From Hominisplanchenecus faecis (GTDB lineage Bacteria; Bacillota; Clostridia; Lachnospirales; Lachnospiraceae): DNA of 61,608 nucleotides. Below the pieces are notes generated by a model. It ran no database searches. It had not been told where the DNA came from and saw only the letters and a program-made list of their open reading frames with translations. This document shows, piece by piece, positions 54,937-61,608 of the stretch. The stretch is from positions 1 to 61,608 of the forward strand of contig NZ_JAJEQE010000014.1 of assembly GCF_020687205.1 (NCBI RefSeq), given 5' to 3'. Position 1 is the stretch's first letter. The number at the start of each line of letters is the position of its first letter. The position numbers and the translations under genes were made by a program.

Positions 54937-55401
54937 ATGAAAAAATCAGGATTCTATATTATAAAAGAACAATTTTTTGAAGATATGAATGAACCATATC
55001 TTAAAGGAAATAAAAAAGAAAACAGACCACACTATTATTGCTTTGAGGATGAGAATACAGGAATTTACTGGATGATTCCACTTTCAAGTAAAATAGAAAA
55101 ATATAGAAAAATCATGGAAAAAAGAGAAGCAAAAGGAAAAACTTGTGATATATTACATATCTTAAGACTGGATGATAAGAGCGAAAGTGTATTTTTGATA
55201 CAAGACATGTTTCCGATTACAGAACAATACATTGAACGAGAATATAAAATAGCAAATAATCATTTAATGCTGACCAGCGAACAAAATGTAAAAGTAATAG
55301 AAAGAAAAGCAAAAAAAGTTCGAGGGATGTTAAAACGTAGAGTGAAATTTATGACAACACAGCCAGACGTAGCAAGAATGTTAGATAAGTTAAAAAAATA
55401 A
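54937..55401 (+). CDS. Type III toxin, ToxN/CptN-like endoribonuclease
   Basis: A 154-residue basic protein of the ToxN/AbiQ fold class. Visible marks are the N-terminal FYIIKEQFFEDMNEPYL, the RPHYYCFED strand pair, the family phrase YWMIPLSSKIEKY and the later FLIQDMFPITEQYI. Length and layout fit CptN more than the 170-residue ToxN. The enzyme is expected to cut cellular mRNA and its own repeat RNA; the RNA encoded just upstream would neutralise it. Such systems give phage abortive infection and stabilise DNA. Ribosome site GAGG lies about eleven bases before the ATG. The gene is more AT-rich than carB, suggesting transfer. Confidence 0.85.
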   Translation: MKKSGFYIIKEQFFEDMNEPYLKGNKKENRPHYYCFEDENTGIYWMIPLSSKIEKYRKIMEKREAKGKTCDILHILRLDDKSESVFLIQDMFPITEQYIEREYKIANNHLMLTSEQNVKVIERKAKKVRGMLKRRVKFMTTQPDVARMLDKLKK

Positions 55402-55403
55402 GA

Positions 55404-55420
55404 AAAAACGGACGTTTTTG
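55404..55420 (+). terminator. Possible terminator after the toxin gene
   Basis: AAAAACG and CGTTTTT flank GA just after the toxin stop. The stem is short and A/T-based, so the call is weak. Confidence 0.35.
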
Positions 55421-55549
55421 CTTACACACATCCACCCACCCATTTCTCATATTTGAAATCTGAAATACGGTATAGCACAAAAATCATAGCAGGAGAGCAT
55501 CGTGTAGAAAAAAACACGAAAAAGAAAGAAAAATATTGCCGGAAAACTA

Positions 55550-55578
55550 TTGAAAACGCAGAGAAACTTTGTTATAAT
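55550..55578 (+). promoter_or_regulatory. Promoter of an orphan small RNA candidate
   Basis: TTGAAA (55550-55555), 17-base spacer, TATAAT (55573-55578). No reading frame with a ribosome site follows before the terminator at 55742. Confidence 0.75.
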
Positions 55579-55584
55579 AAAAAA

Positions 55585-55746
55585 GCTGAATAACAAGCAA
55601 TTCATTCATACTAATTTGGCTTCTTGCATCCCCAAACTGCAAGAAGCCGCTTTGTGAAAGCAAGGCATCAGGAAGAGAAAAAAAGAAAGATATGTAAAGC
55701 AAAAAGACACGAAGAAGAACAAATTCTTTTTTCGTGTCTTTTGCTG
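55585..55746 (+). ncRNA. Candidate small non-coding RNA
   Basis: About 160 bases between a good promoter and a strong terminator with no convincing gene. The first hairpin has an eleven-pair perfect stem, GGCTTCTTGCA (55618-55628) with TGCAAGAAGCC (55638-55648). A short GCTTTGTGAAAGC hairpin follows. The end is GCAAAAAGACACGAA (55699-55713) paired with TTCGTGTCTTTTGC (55731-55744). I do not recognise the RNA family. It may be linked to the toxin-antitoxin locus or to the Rpn gene. Confidence 0.6.
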
Positions 55747-55799
55747 TGGAAAAGAGGTAACTTTTAATTTGGATGTTTTCAAGAAAAGAAACAAAAAGG

Positions 55800-55828
55800 T
55801 TGACACGTATCACATACACAAGTATAAT
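55800..55828 (+). promoter_or_regulatory. Second consensus promoter, before the chimeric Rpn gene
   Basis: TTGACA (55800-55805), 17-base spacer, TATAAT (55823-55828). The region around it (ACAAAAAGGTTGACA, then TATCACATA) resembles the antitoxin promoter at 54680. The leader holds a GCACGAAGC/GCTTCGTGC hairpin (55909-55917 and 55949-55957). Confidence 0.8.
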
Positions 55829-55985
55829 AAACACAAACAAAATCAACACATCAAATCTTATTCGATATTCTATGCCATTCGGCAGGAAAATCCAAACATT
55901 AAAGACCTGCACGAAGCGGCAATAAACAGCAGTAATCCAGTCCTGGCAGCTTCGTGCCAAAAACAGAAGAAAAGGAGCGAGGCTT

Positions 55986-57764
55986 ATGGGGCAAAAAGAT
56001 ATTACAGAAAAGGTATTGGAAGATTATAATGATGTTTTTGCAGATATCATAAATGGATTATTATTTGATGGAGTTCAGGAAATCAAACCGGAAGCTCTGG
56101 AAAATACAACCGTTCATGCACAGTACAAGGCAGAGGATGAGAAGGTTCACGAACTGGAGCGTGATATTGCAAAATACTGGAAAGAGGAAAAGGTAGAACT
56201 TGCAATCTGTGGGATTGAGAACCAGAGCAAGGTGGAGAAGAACATGCCGTTTCGCATCGTTGGATATGATGGGGCGGCATACCGCAGTCAGTTACAGCAG
56301 GAAAGAAAAAAGATGCTGCCGGTAGTGACGATCGTGTTATATTTTGGGACGGACAGACATTGGAACAGCAGGAAAAAGATCAAAGAACTGATGGAAATCC
56401 CAAGATGTCTTGATACCTATGTGAATGATTATCAGATGCATGTCTTTGAGGTTGCGTGGCTGACGGAAGAGCAGATCAGTCACTTTCACAGTGACTTCAA
56501 AGTGGTGGCAAATTTTTTTGTACAGAAAAGAAAAAACAAAGATTATATACCGGATGATCCAACAGAGATCAGACATGTTATTATGACAGTATCCCATATG
56601 GGAGACAAAATTATAGGTCATTTTGGGAATGGCTCAAATCTGGGTGTGTCAATCCAGTATTATAATGAGGTCACGCCGCTTGGAAATGCTGGTGCACTTT
56701 TTAAGTTGCGAGAGCAATTGGGAGAGGAGCCATTTCTGCTTCTGAACGCAGATGCGGTTTTTGATGTTGACTTTAATCGAATGGTCGGATTTCATCAAGA
56801 ACATGGTGGATTGGTGACGCTGTTCACTCATCCGAATAACCATCCTTACGATAGTGGACTCATCATTGCGGACAAGGACATGTCGGTTCAATCTTGGTTA
56901 GCTAAGGAAGATGTTCGCCCGACATATTACAAAAATAGAGTTAATGCAGGTTTGCATGTGATTGATCCTAAAATCCTTGATATGGCATCAATTGATGTAG
57001 ATAAAATCGGTACTGTGGACGAGATGACAGGAAAGACCGTAAAAGTTGATTTGGATCGGCAGCTTCTAAAACCACTAGCAGGAACCGGTGAGATGTTCTG
57101 CTATGACTCTCCAGAGTATGTAAAGGATATGGGAACTCCGGATCGCTTCCATCAGGTAGAAGATGATTTCAAGGTAGGAAGAGTGTCGGCTAAGAATCTT
57201 TCAAACAAGCAGAAAGCAGTGTTCCTCGACCGGGATGGTACGATCAATAAATATGTTGGCTTCCTTAGAAACATTAATGACTTTGAGTTGATTGATGGTG
57301 TGGCAGAGGCAATCAAGAAAATTAATGCGTCTGGTTATCTTGCAATTGTAGTCACAAATCAGCCTGTTATTGCTAGAGGAGAGGTGGCATTCCAGGAACT
57401 GGAGGAAATCCATAATAAGATGGAGACAGAACTCGGCTTGCAGGGAGCCTACCTTGATGCAATCTATTATTGCCCTCATCATCCACACAAGGGATATGAA
57501 GGAGAAATCCCAGAGTTAAAGATTGAATGCGATTGTCGCAAACCGAAGCCGGGAATGTTGCTGAAGGCGGCCGGCGATTATAATATTGATTTGAGCCAGA
57601 GCTATATGATTGGCGATGGTGAGAATGATATTAAGGCGGGCTTGGCCGCAGGATGTAAAACAGTTCTGATTAATGGTGAAGGAACAGATGCCAAGAATGA
57701 AGATTTTGGACAGGTAGACACACTGTCCTCTGTACTGGAGTTCGTAGACAAGTATTTGCATTGA
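55986..57764 (+). CDS. Chimeric ORF: Rpn nuclease fused to truncated nucleotidyltransferase and HAD phosphatase
   Basis: A 592-codon open frame joining unrelated genes. Residues 1 to about 196 are an Rpn (recombination-promoting nuclease, PD-(D/E)XK) domain with ELAICGIENQSKVEKNMPFR and YDGAAYRSQ, cut before its usual end. From about residue 197 it becomes a sugar-nucleotidyltransferase lacking its N-terminal GxGTRL nucleotide-binding loop (MGDKIIGHFGNGSNLGVSI, PLGNAGALFKLR, NADAVFDVDF). From about 408 it is a heptose-bisphosphate phosphatase-like HAD (FLDRDGTINKYVGFL, CPHHPHKG, CDCRKPKPGM, IGDGENDIKAG), which appears complete. The junction near 56575 keeps frame. I take it as a deletion scar; the phosphatase part may still work. 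Ribosome site AAGGAG. Confidence 0.85.
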   Translation: MGQKDITEKVLEDYNDVFADIINGLLFDGVQEIKPEALENTTVHAQYKAEDEKVHELERDIAKYWKEEKVELAICGIENQSKVEKNMPFRIVGYDGAAYRSQLQQERKKMLPVVTIVLYFGTDRHWNSRKKIKELMEIPRCLDTYVNDYQMHVFEVAWLTEEQISHFHSDFKVVANFFVQKRKNKDYIPDDPTEIRHVIMTVSHMGDKIIGHFGNGSNLGVSIQYYNEVTPLGNAGALFKLREQLGEEPFLLLNADAVFDVDFNRMVGFHQEHGGLVTLFTHPNNHPYDSGLIIADKDMSVQSWLAKEDVRPTYYKNRVNAGLHVIDPKILDMASIDVDKIGTVDEMTGKTVKVDLDRQLLKPLAGTGEMFCYDSPEYVKDMGTPDRFHQVEDDFKVGRVSAKNLSNKQKAVFLDRDGTINKYVGFLRNINDFELIDGVAEAIKKINASGYLAIVVTNQPVIARGEVAFQELEEIHNKMETELGLQGAYLDAIYYCPHHPHKGYEGEIPELKIECDCRKPKPGMLLKAAGDYNIDLSQSYMIGDGENDIKAGLAAGCKTVLINGEGTDAKNEDFGQVDTLSSVLEFVDKYLH

Positions 57765-57824
57765 AGAAAGCCTAGAATGATTTTGGGGTTTAATTAAATT
57801 GCGAGCACAGTAAAGGAGAGAGTT

Positions 57825-58727
57825 ATGAACACAACATTACTTATTATGGCCGCCGGAATCGGTAGCCGCTTCGGAACAGGGATTAAGCAGTTGGAGCCGG
57901 TGGATGATGCTGGACATATCATTATGGACTACTCAGTCCATGATGCAATCGAAGCAGGCTTCAACCATGTGGTTTTTATTATCCGGAAGGATATCGAGAA
58001 AGAGTTCAAAGAGGTCATAGGTGATCGCATTGCCTCCATTTGCTCTTCTCATAACGTAACAGTAGACTACGCTTTCCAGGATATCAACGACATCCCGGGA
58101 GCTCTGTCTGAAGATCGGACGAAGCCGTGGGGAACTGGTCAGGCCGTGCTTGCAGCGAAGGATGTAATTAAAACTCCGTTCATCGTCATTAACGCAGACG
58201 ATTACTACGGCAAGGAAGGCTTCAAGGTCGTCCATGAGTATCTGGTGAATGGCGGCAAGTCCTGCATGGCAGGCTTTGTGCTGAAGAATACGCTGTCTGA
58301 TAACGGTGGCGTGACTCGTGGCATCTGCAAGATGGACGAGGATAACAACCTAACCGAAGTTGTGGAGACTAAGAACATCGTAAAGACCGCAACTGGAGCA
58401 GAAGCAGACGGAAAAGTGATTGATGTTGATTCTCTTGTTTCCATGAATATGTGGGGTTTAACTCCTGAGTTTCTGGATGTTCTGGAAGAAGGTTTCAAAG
58501 AGTTCTTCGAGAAGGAAGTGCCTGGTAATCCTTTGAAAGCAGAATATCTAATCCCAATCTTCATCGGTGAACTGCTGGAGCAGGGAAAGATGTCAGTGAA
58601 GGTTCTGAAAACCAACGATACATGGTATGGTATGACCTACCATGAAGATGTCGCAGCAGTAAAGGACAGCTTCAAGAAGATGCTGGCGGATGGCGTGTAC
58701 AAGGCTGACCTGTTCAGTGATCTGTAA
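57825..58727 (+). CDS. Sugar-phosphate nucleotidyltransferase
   Basis: A 300-residue NTP-transferase family protein with the nucleotide-binding loop LIMAAGIGSRFGTGIKQLEPV at the N-terminus and a metal-binding VINADDYYG segment near residue 125. The enzyme should join a nucleoside triphosphate to a sugar phosphate for cell-surface glycan synthesis; the sugar is unknown. It follows AAGGAGAG and sits 60 bases after the chimeric ORF, whose C-terminal parts belong to the same kind of pathway. Codon use in this gene differs from the carB region. Confidence 0.87.
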   Translation: MNTTLLIMAAGIGSRFGTGIKQLEPVDDAGHIIMDYSVHDAIEAGFNHVVFIIRKDIEKEFKEVIGDRIASICSSHNVTVDYAFQDINDIPGALSEDRTKPWGTGQAVLAAKDVIKTPFIVINADDYYGKEGFKVVHEYLVNGGKSCMAGFVLKNTLSDNGGVTRGICKMDEDNNLTEVVETKNIVKTATGAEADGKVIDVDSLVSMNMWGLTPEFLDVLEEGFKEFFEKEVPGNPLKAEYLIPIFIGELLEQGKMSVKVLKTNDTWYGMTYHEDVAAVKDSFKKMLADGVYKADLFSDL

Positions 58728-58733
58728 ACGACG

Positions 58734-59345
58734 ATGAAAGAAACGATTGATCTACTCGGGAAAATATTAACCAACATCCTGATAGCACTCTATGAGCCAT
58801 TTGGATTCTCGCTTCTTCTTTCTTTCCTAGCCATGTTTTTCTATCTTTATGCTTATGAGCCTACCGCAGCAGGAAAAGGCTGGAAGAGTGCCATAGTGAC
58901 ATGGTATCAGAAATTCAAGGAGAGTGTGTTCTTTCGGAAGTTGTTTTTCTTATTTTTTGTGACCTCACTTATTCTGTTCCGAACCCTGTTAAACCGGAAC
59001 TTGTGGATGAACCCATTGTCCGACGTTATGGGCGGATGGGGCATCTGGGAGACAGTGAACGGAGAGCAGAAGCTGACAACCGAGTGCATCGAGAACGTAA
59101 TCATGATGGTGCCGTTTTCTGCCGTAGTGATGTGGACATTCGAAGAAAAGACAGGAAACGACTGGAAGGAGGTCCTGTGTCAAAGCGGTAAGATAGCATT
59201 TATCTTTTCTGTAAGCATTGAGATGCTGCAATTATTGCTTCGCTTGGGAACGTTCCAGCTATCAGACATCTTCTATAACACAGTGGGTGGAATGATTGGC
59301 GGATTGATGTATTGTGCAGTGATGAAGGCAAGAAAGCGTCTGTAA
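58734..59345 (+). CDS. VanZ-like membrane protein
   Basis: A 203-residue protein with about five membrane segments. The C-terminal half carries the VanZ-like pattern: ECIENVIMMVPFSAVVMW, then SIEMLQLLLRLGTFQLSDIFYNTVGGMIGG. VanZ proteins are linked to low-level glycopeptide resistance and often sit in glycan loci; the function is not settled. It starts six bases after the nucleotidyltransferase stop without a clear ribosome site, so translation is probably coupled. Confidence 0.85.
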   Translation: MKETIDLLGKILTNILIALYEPFGFSLLLSFLAMFFYLYAYEPTAAGKGWKSAIVTWYQKFKESVFFRKLFFLFFVTSLILFRTLLNRNLWMNPLSDVMGGWGIWETVNGEQKLTTECIENVIMMVPFSAVVMWTFEEKTGNDWKEVLCQSGKIAFIFSVSIEMLQLLLRLGTFQLSDIFYNTVGGMIGGLMYCAVMKARKRL

Positions 59346-59360
59346 AATTGGATGAAATTG

Positions 59361-59450
59361 TGATATACTGGGAGCGGTAGCTCCCTACGCTGCTCGGATA
59401 ATCACACACCTCTTCGTGGTGAGCAGTAGGCAACGATCTTATGATCGGCT
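59361..59450 (+). ncRNA. Structured leader or small RNA candidate upstream of 59505
   Basis: An extended -10 (TGATATACT, 59361-59369) is followed by three hairpins. The first is GGGAGC (59370-59375) with GCTCCC (59380-59385). The second is a long arm CTA-CTGCTC (59385-59395) with GAGCAG-TAG (59421-59429), enclosing CACC/GGTG. The third is CGATC (59434-59438) with GATCG (59443-59447). No T-run follows. It precedes the unknown gene at 59505 and may regulate it. No known riboswitch is recognised. Confidence 0.4.
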
Positions 59451-59504
59451 GAGATGTGAGAAAGAAAAATATACCAGAAATAGACTAACCAAGGGAGAAT
59501 AAAC

Positions 59505-60686
59505 ATGGCGGATGATTTAATGAAGAAAGAGTTAATTGCTCATAAAGTTTATTCGGCGTGGCAGTTTATCACATACACCGAAAAAAATATTAATACCGTG
59601 CAGTATTGTGCAGATACAATAGATAATGTCATTGGTAAGATGACAATGAAAACTGTGCGTTGGCAACAGGATATTTCTACTGATTTTGTTGATGATATTA
59701 CTGAAGATGGAAAAAAAGTAAAACGATTATCAGTTACAACGGAAAACTCTCCAGTGTACGAAGTAAGAGTTGCGGGGGAGAAAGTTGATCCGTGGTTTTT
59801 GTTTGACAAATTGTTGCGTGATTTTTTTCAGTATACGATGAATGCATTTGACTCTATGAGTCAAATTATTAATGCTGGACTGTTGGCTAATAGAGGGAAA
59901 AAGATTGACTCTGTTGATATTCAGAAAATGATGACGACCTTCAATCAGCAAACATATAGTACTGCTTTTCCTAAAATGCAAGCGTGGCTAAATAAAATAG
60001 CGCAGTCTCAGGATTTTCAGTATATAGAAGCCATAAATAATAGAACTAAGCACACAGCTGATATTGCAAATAAGCTCTCGATGGGTATCTTGGGAAGTTC
60101 CAATACTACTGAAATCGGCTCATTCGTCCGTAAAGACGTGCAGCATGACAAGATAGAGTTATCTGATCAGCTTCAAGCAACATTAGATTTTTTGGATAGT
60201 TCTTGGAATGAATTCTTGACCGTGTTTCAAGAGGAGTATGTGAAAGATATTTATATTGAAAATCGGAAGCATGCCATTTCGGGTGTTCGACAGCAGAAAT
60301 TAAAGGATGAACCGGATCAAGATTTGTCTTATGCATATATTTCGGCAGATACTACTTTTGATGCTATGCCAGATGAACTGTATATTTTACTGGTAAGCGA
60401 AAATGAAAATGAAGTATATGCTCATGAGTGTTCATTTGATACAATTCTTGTTACAGGAACGAACAACCTCGATGTGTTAGGAAGATACTGTGCTGAGGAT
60501 GCAATAGGTGATGACTGTCTTTTACATTATCGTAAATATGTAAAAGATAAAACGGTTACTGGTGGTGCATGTATGTTTTATGTACACCAAGAAAATACCG
60601 TATTCTATCATAAAAATCCATATTTTAATGTTGAGTCTGTGTCAGATGATGAAACATTTCTTGCACGTACATCGTTACCTTTTTAA
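59505..60686 (+). CDS. Hypothetical protein, possible HEPN-like N-terminal region
   Basis: A 393-residue soluble protein that I do not recognise. The N-terminal two thirds is helical and contains NNRTKHTADIANKLS (about residues 185-199), a short R/N-x-x-H pattern reminiscent of HEPN families but too weak to assign. The C-terminal third looks like beta strands (DELYILLVSENENEVYAHE). The gene is clearly more AT-rich than the core region and follows a hairpin-rich leader and a good GGGAG ribosome site. Location among a toxin-antitoxin locus, an Rpn fragment and an IS remnant makes a defence or mobile-element role possible but unproven. Confidence 0.7.
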   Translation: MADDLMKKELIAHKVYSAWQFITYTEKNINTVQYCADTIDNVIGKMTMKTVRWQQDISTDFVDDITEDGKKVKRLSVTTENSPVYEVRVAGEKVDPWFLFDKLLRDFFQYTMNAFDSMSQIINAGLLANRGKKIDSVDIQKMMTTFNQQTYSTAFPKMQAWLNKIAQSQDFQYIEAINNRTKHTADIANKLSMGILGSSNTTEIGSFVRKDVQHDKIELSDQLQATLDFLDSSWNEFLTVFQEEYVKDIYIENRKHAISGVRQQKLKDEPDQDLSYAYISADTTFDAMPDELYILLVSENENEVYAHECSFDTILVTGTNNLDVLGRYCAEDAIGDDCLLHYRKYVKDKTVTGGACMFYVHQENTVFYHKNPYFNVESVSDDETFLARTSLPF

Positions 60687-60727
60687 TAGCTAAAAATATA
60701 TAAAAGGAAGGAAAGAGGTTATCACCT

Positions 60728-61042
60728 ATGCCCAGAACGAAAGGCAGCAAAAACCGTCCCAAAACCAATACCACCAAAGACTACGTATCCCAGATCGCTG
60801 AGAAGCAGGAATTTATCGTTTCCTTGACTGCTGAGATCGCATCCATCACCGCCAATATTGACACTTTGAGGGCTGATCTGAAAGAGAAGAAGTCTGCTCT
60901 GAAGAAGGCCGAAAAAGAAGTGGCTTCCCTGGAAGCGAAGAAGGCAAAGGCAGATGCTAAGGCCGCTGAAGCAGAGGTTGTGCTGAAGAAGCTGCTGGCT
61001 GGCGGCATGAGCGCAGATGAGATTCTGGAAAAGTTGAAATAA
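60728..61042 (+). CDS. Small coiled-coil protein of unknown function
   Basis: A 104-residue protein with a basic start (MPRTKGSKNRPKTN), a long Lys/Glu/Ala-rich coiled coil (about residues 25-88) and a C-terminal GGMSADEILEKLK motif. The start resembles small DNA-associated proteins of phage or plasmid origin, but no function can be assigned. It follows the unknown gene by 41 bases and is closed by a hairpin at 61062. Confidence 0.7.
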   Translation: MPRTKGSKNRPKTNTTKDYVSQIAEKQEFIVSLTAEIASITANIDTLRADLKEKKSALKKAEKEVASLEAKKAKADAKAAEAEVVLKKLLAGGMSADEILEKLK

Positions 61043-61061
61043 GAACCCAAGAAAAAAGAAA

Positions 61062-61107
61062 TGCCGTGTGGACAAACTGAACTTCAGGAGTTCACACGGT
61101 ATATTTT
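61062..61107 (+). terminator. Terminator-like hairpin
   Basis: CCGTGTG (61064-61070) pairs with CACACGG (61093-61099), with inner CTGA/TCAG pairs, followed by TATATTTTG. Confidence 0.55.
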
Positions 61108-61176
61108 GAGGATTGCTGTATAGCTTATAACGGAAATAAAAAGGAGCGTGAGAACAATGAACTTATCAAAAATACA

Positions 61177-61500
61177 TCACATCGCAATCAGATAGGTACA
61201 TGCAAGTTTATCATAACGGGTCGCTATCCTTCGATACGCTTTTAATTTCAAGAACAGCTTTTCTACAAGATGCCGCTCTTTATAAAGCCACCAGTCACAA
61301 GAACGTTGTATTTTTGCATTCCTTTTGGATGGAATCGTCGCTTTTGCACCATTTGCATGGATGTATTTTAATACTTTGTTACTGTTATAGCCTCGATCTG
61401 CCAAAATCTTGCTTCCATTAATGTTGATTTGTTTTAAAAGAGGAATTGCATATGGAATATCATTTTTCTGGCCTTTGCTAATCATAATACGGACTGGGTT
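61177..61500 (-). mobile_element. IS5-type transposase remnant (C-terminal part)
   Basis: On the minus strand about 105 codons match the C-terminal half of IS5/DDE_Tnp_1 transposases: ISKGQKNDIPYAIPLLKQI, the catalytic Asp in ILADRGYNSNKVL and the Glu in RHLVEKLFLKLKAYRR. The N-terminal half with the first catalytic Asp is missing. Beyond about 61500 the frame reads into hairpin-rich sequence that is not transposase. The gene is broken and the element should be immobile on its own. It may mark a boundary of the accessory region. Confidence 0.8.
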
Positions 61501-61608
61501 CCTGAATATTACGGTGCGGCAGAGCCGCCAGTCCGGTGTGGCGAGAGCCACCTGTCCGGACTAACGGAGCCACCCCATTTTGTTTATTAAGTTACTTTGC
61601 CATTGCTG

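Overview
The window is low-to-moderate GC chromosomal DNA from an anaerobic gut Firmicute, most likely a Lachnospiraceae (Blautia/Dorea/Coprococcus-like). The basis is consistent AGGAGG-type ribosome binding sites, sigma-A promoters, multidomain Ig-like surface proteins without LPXTG, HprK plus PtsI control genes, DUF1846 and DUF1934 genes, and a type III toxin-antitoxin locus of the Coprococcus/Eubacterium (CptIN-like) sort. I cannot name a species.

Layout. 0.3-3.8 kb: a heterodimeric ABC exporter with one degenerate ATP site. 3.9-4.5 kb: a flavodoxin-like gene. 4.6-24.6 kb: a cobalamin riboswitch followed by four large exported or membrane-anchored proteins (two with the DUF4430/transcobalamin-C-terminal-like fold, two with terpenoid-cyclase-like alpha/alpha toroids), then MoxR ATPase, DUF58 and a membrane transglutaminase-like protein. 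24.8-27 kb: a small membrane export protein, an HPr-like protein without the catalytic His, and a cell-wall polysaccharide deacetylase. 27-54.3 kb: mostly core genes (pyrG, DUF1846, ftsH, uvrC, hprK, glucokinase, class A PBP, yigZ, murI, a secreted trigger-factor-like foldase, ptsI, a Cof-type HAD, a SpoIID-like protein, carA, carB). 54.3-61.6 kb: an accessory region with a type III toxin-antitoxin locus, an orphan small RNA candidate, a chimeric Rpn-nuclease/nucleotidyltransferase/phosphatase ORF, an NTP-transferase, a VanZ-like protein, an unknown AT-rich gene and an IS5-type transposase remnant.

How the parts work together. The most interesting region is the roughly 20 kb array behind the B12 riboswitch. 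Human intrinsic factor and transcobalamin bind B12 between an alpha/alpha barrel and a small beta domain. Here both folds are encoded, as separate surface proteins, in one gene array whose first gene has a cobalamin-sensing leader. I infer a Gram-positive surface corrinoid-capture system with split transcobalamin-like halves, plus a PQQ-type beta-propeller in the first protein. No B12 ABC transporter lies in the window. A possible internal promoter before moxR means the last three genes may also be expressed separately.

The second notable system is the type III toxin-antitoxin locus at 54.68-55.40 kb. It has a consensus promoter, two 45-nt repeats that each fold on paper as an H-type pseudoknot, an intrinsic terminator, then a ToxN/CptN-like endoribonuclease. 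A family of dispersed palindromic intergenic repeats, seen in at least seven places and in both orientations, separates many of the transcription units.
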